Made by a program: the position numbers and the translations under genes
Origin: Acholoe squamosa
Lineage: Eukaryota; Annelida; Polychaeta; Phyllodocida; Polynoidae
Length of the DNA stretch: 64,000 nucleotides
Reading direction: 5' to 3'
Assembly: GCA_949317995.1 (NCBI GenBank)
Contig: OX439041.1
Location: 48,221,269-48,285,268 of the forward strand
The notes under the pieces: generated by a model
Told to the model about the DNA's origin: nothing
Seen by the model: the letters and a program-made list of their open reading frames with translations, nothing else
The model's database searches: none
In this document: in pieces, positions 63,601-64,000 of the stretch
How positions within the stretch are numbered: the stretch's first letter is position 1
How the letters are laid out: every line of letters begins with the position of its first letter

Positions 63601-64000
63601 ATGGCGAGAAGAGAAAAATCCAATATAGGCGACTGTACAGGGAGACGATCGGTCCCGGGCGGAAGACTTGTGAGGGGAGCCCCCCCCCCCCGCTGTGTTC
63701 ATTGCACGCTTTGGCGTGTATGTATTCTATATTTATAATATCTGCATTTATGTTATGCAAAGTGTTGGTTGGGTTGTAAAAGACACCCTCTATGGATAAA
63801 TGAAATTCTAATGAAATAGTGTTCTTATGTCAGATGATTACAATAGCACCCCCTAGTCCTTCCTGTAAATGTGTTAATCCGGCAGACCTAATCTACAACC
63901 CACCACACAGCATTGACATCACAAACTGTAACTCCACCTCAGGATTTTCCTGGAATATCAAACATGTCGGTTTATTGACTAAGCAAACTGTAAACCCAAC

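Overview
This window is nuclear DNA of a multicellular animal, most likely a marine invertebrate. It contains one recognisable gene: the 5' end of a sarco/endoplasmic reticulum Ca2+-ATPase (SERCA, ATP2A family) on the + strand. Four coding exons with canonical GT-AG junctions were read directly: 7125-7245, 7540-7557, 7791-7873 and 31476-31580. Joined, they give 327 nt, or 109 residues: the cytosolic N-terminus, membrane helix M1, the acidic luminal loop and most of M2. The exon cuts match the vertebrate ATP2A layout, including the 18-nt second exon. The rest of the pump lies beyond the right edge. The many CATG/CCGG-centred palindromes (ACATGTA, ACCGGT), tRNA-type SINE heads and short inverted-repeat elements suggest a mollusc-like or other marine bilaterian genome, but the species cannot be fixed from sequence alone.

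Layout. 1-6300 is gene-free upstream DNA full of repeats: a 20-bp tandem repeat (711-770), a cluster of TACTGG palindromic motifs (about 1780-2700), a small fold-back element (2773-3082) and a 2.2-kb imperfect palindrome (3803-6034). 6355-6700 holds promoter-like motifs (two E-boxes, a TATA-like box, a full CRE, a CCAAT box). The SERCA leader and exon 1 follow, then two short introns (294 and 233 bp), a 23.6-kb intron 3 and an intron 4 of at least 32.4 kb.

The two large introns contain no second gene that I can support. They hold microsatellites, four minisatellite-like tandem arrays, two hairpin MITE-like elements (22677-22811, 56328-56521), two SINE heads, a small insertion flanked by a 13-15-bp duplication (45436-45563) and several perfect palindromes. 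The most unusual structure is the 3803-6034 palindrome, whose roughly 950-bp arms are built largely from degenerate copies of a CTACCTATCCCTCA motif. The next most notable are the 14-copy 47-bp array at 59068-59724, whose core resembles part of a CTCF site, and the excess of C/G homopolymers of 11 or more bases. I found no new protein-coding system, CRISPR array, rRNA or intact tRNA gene.
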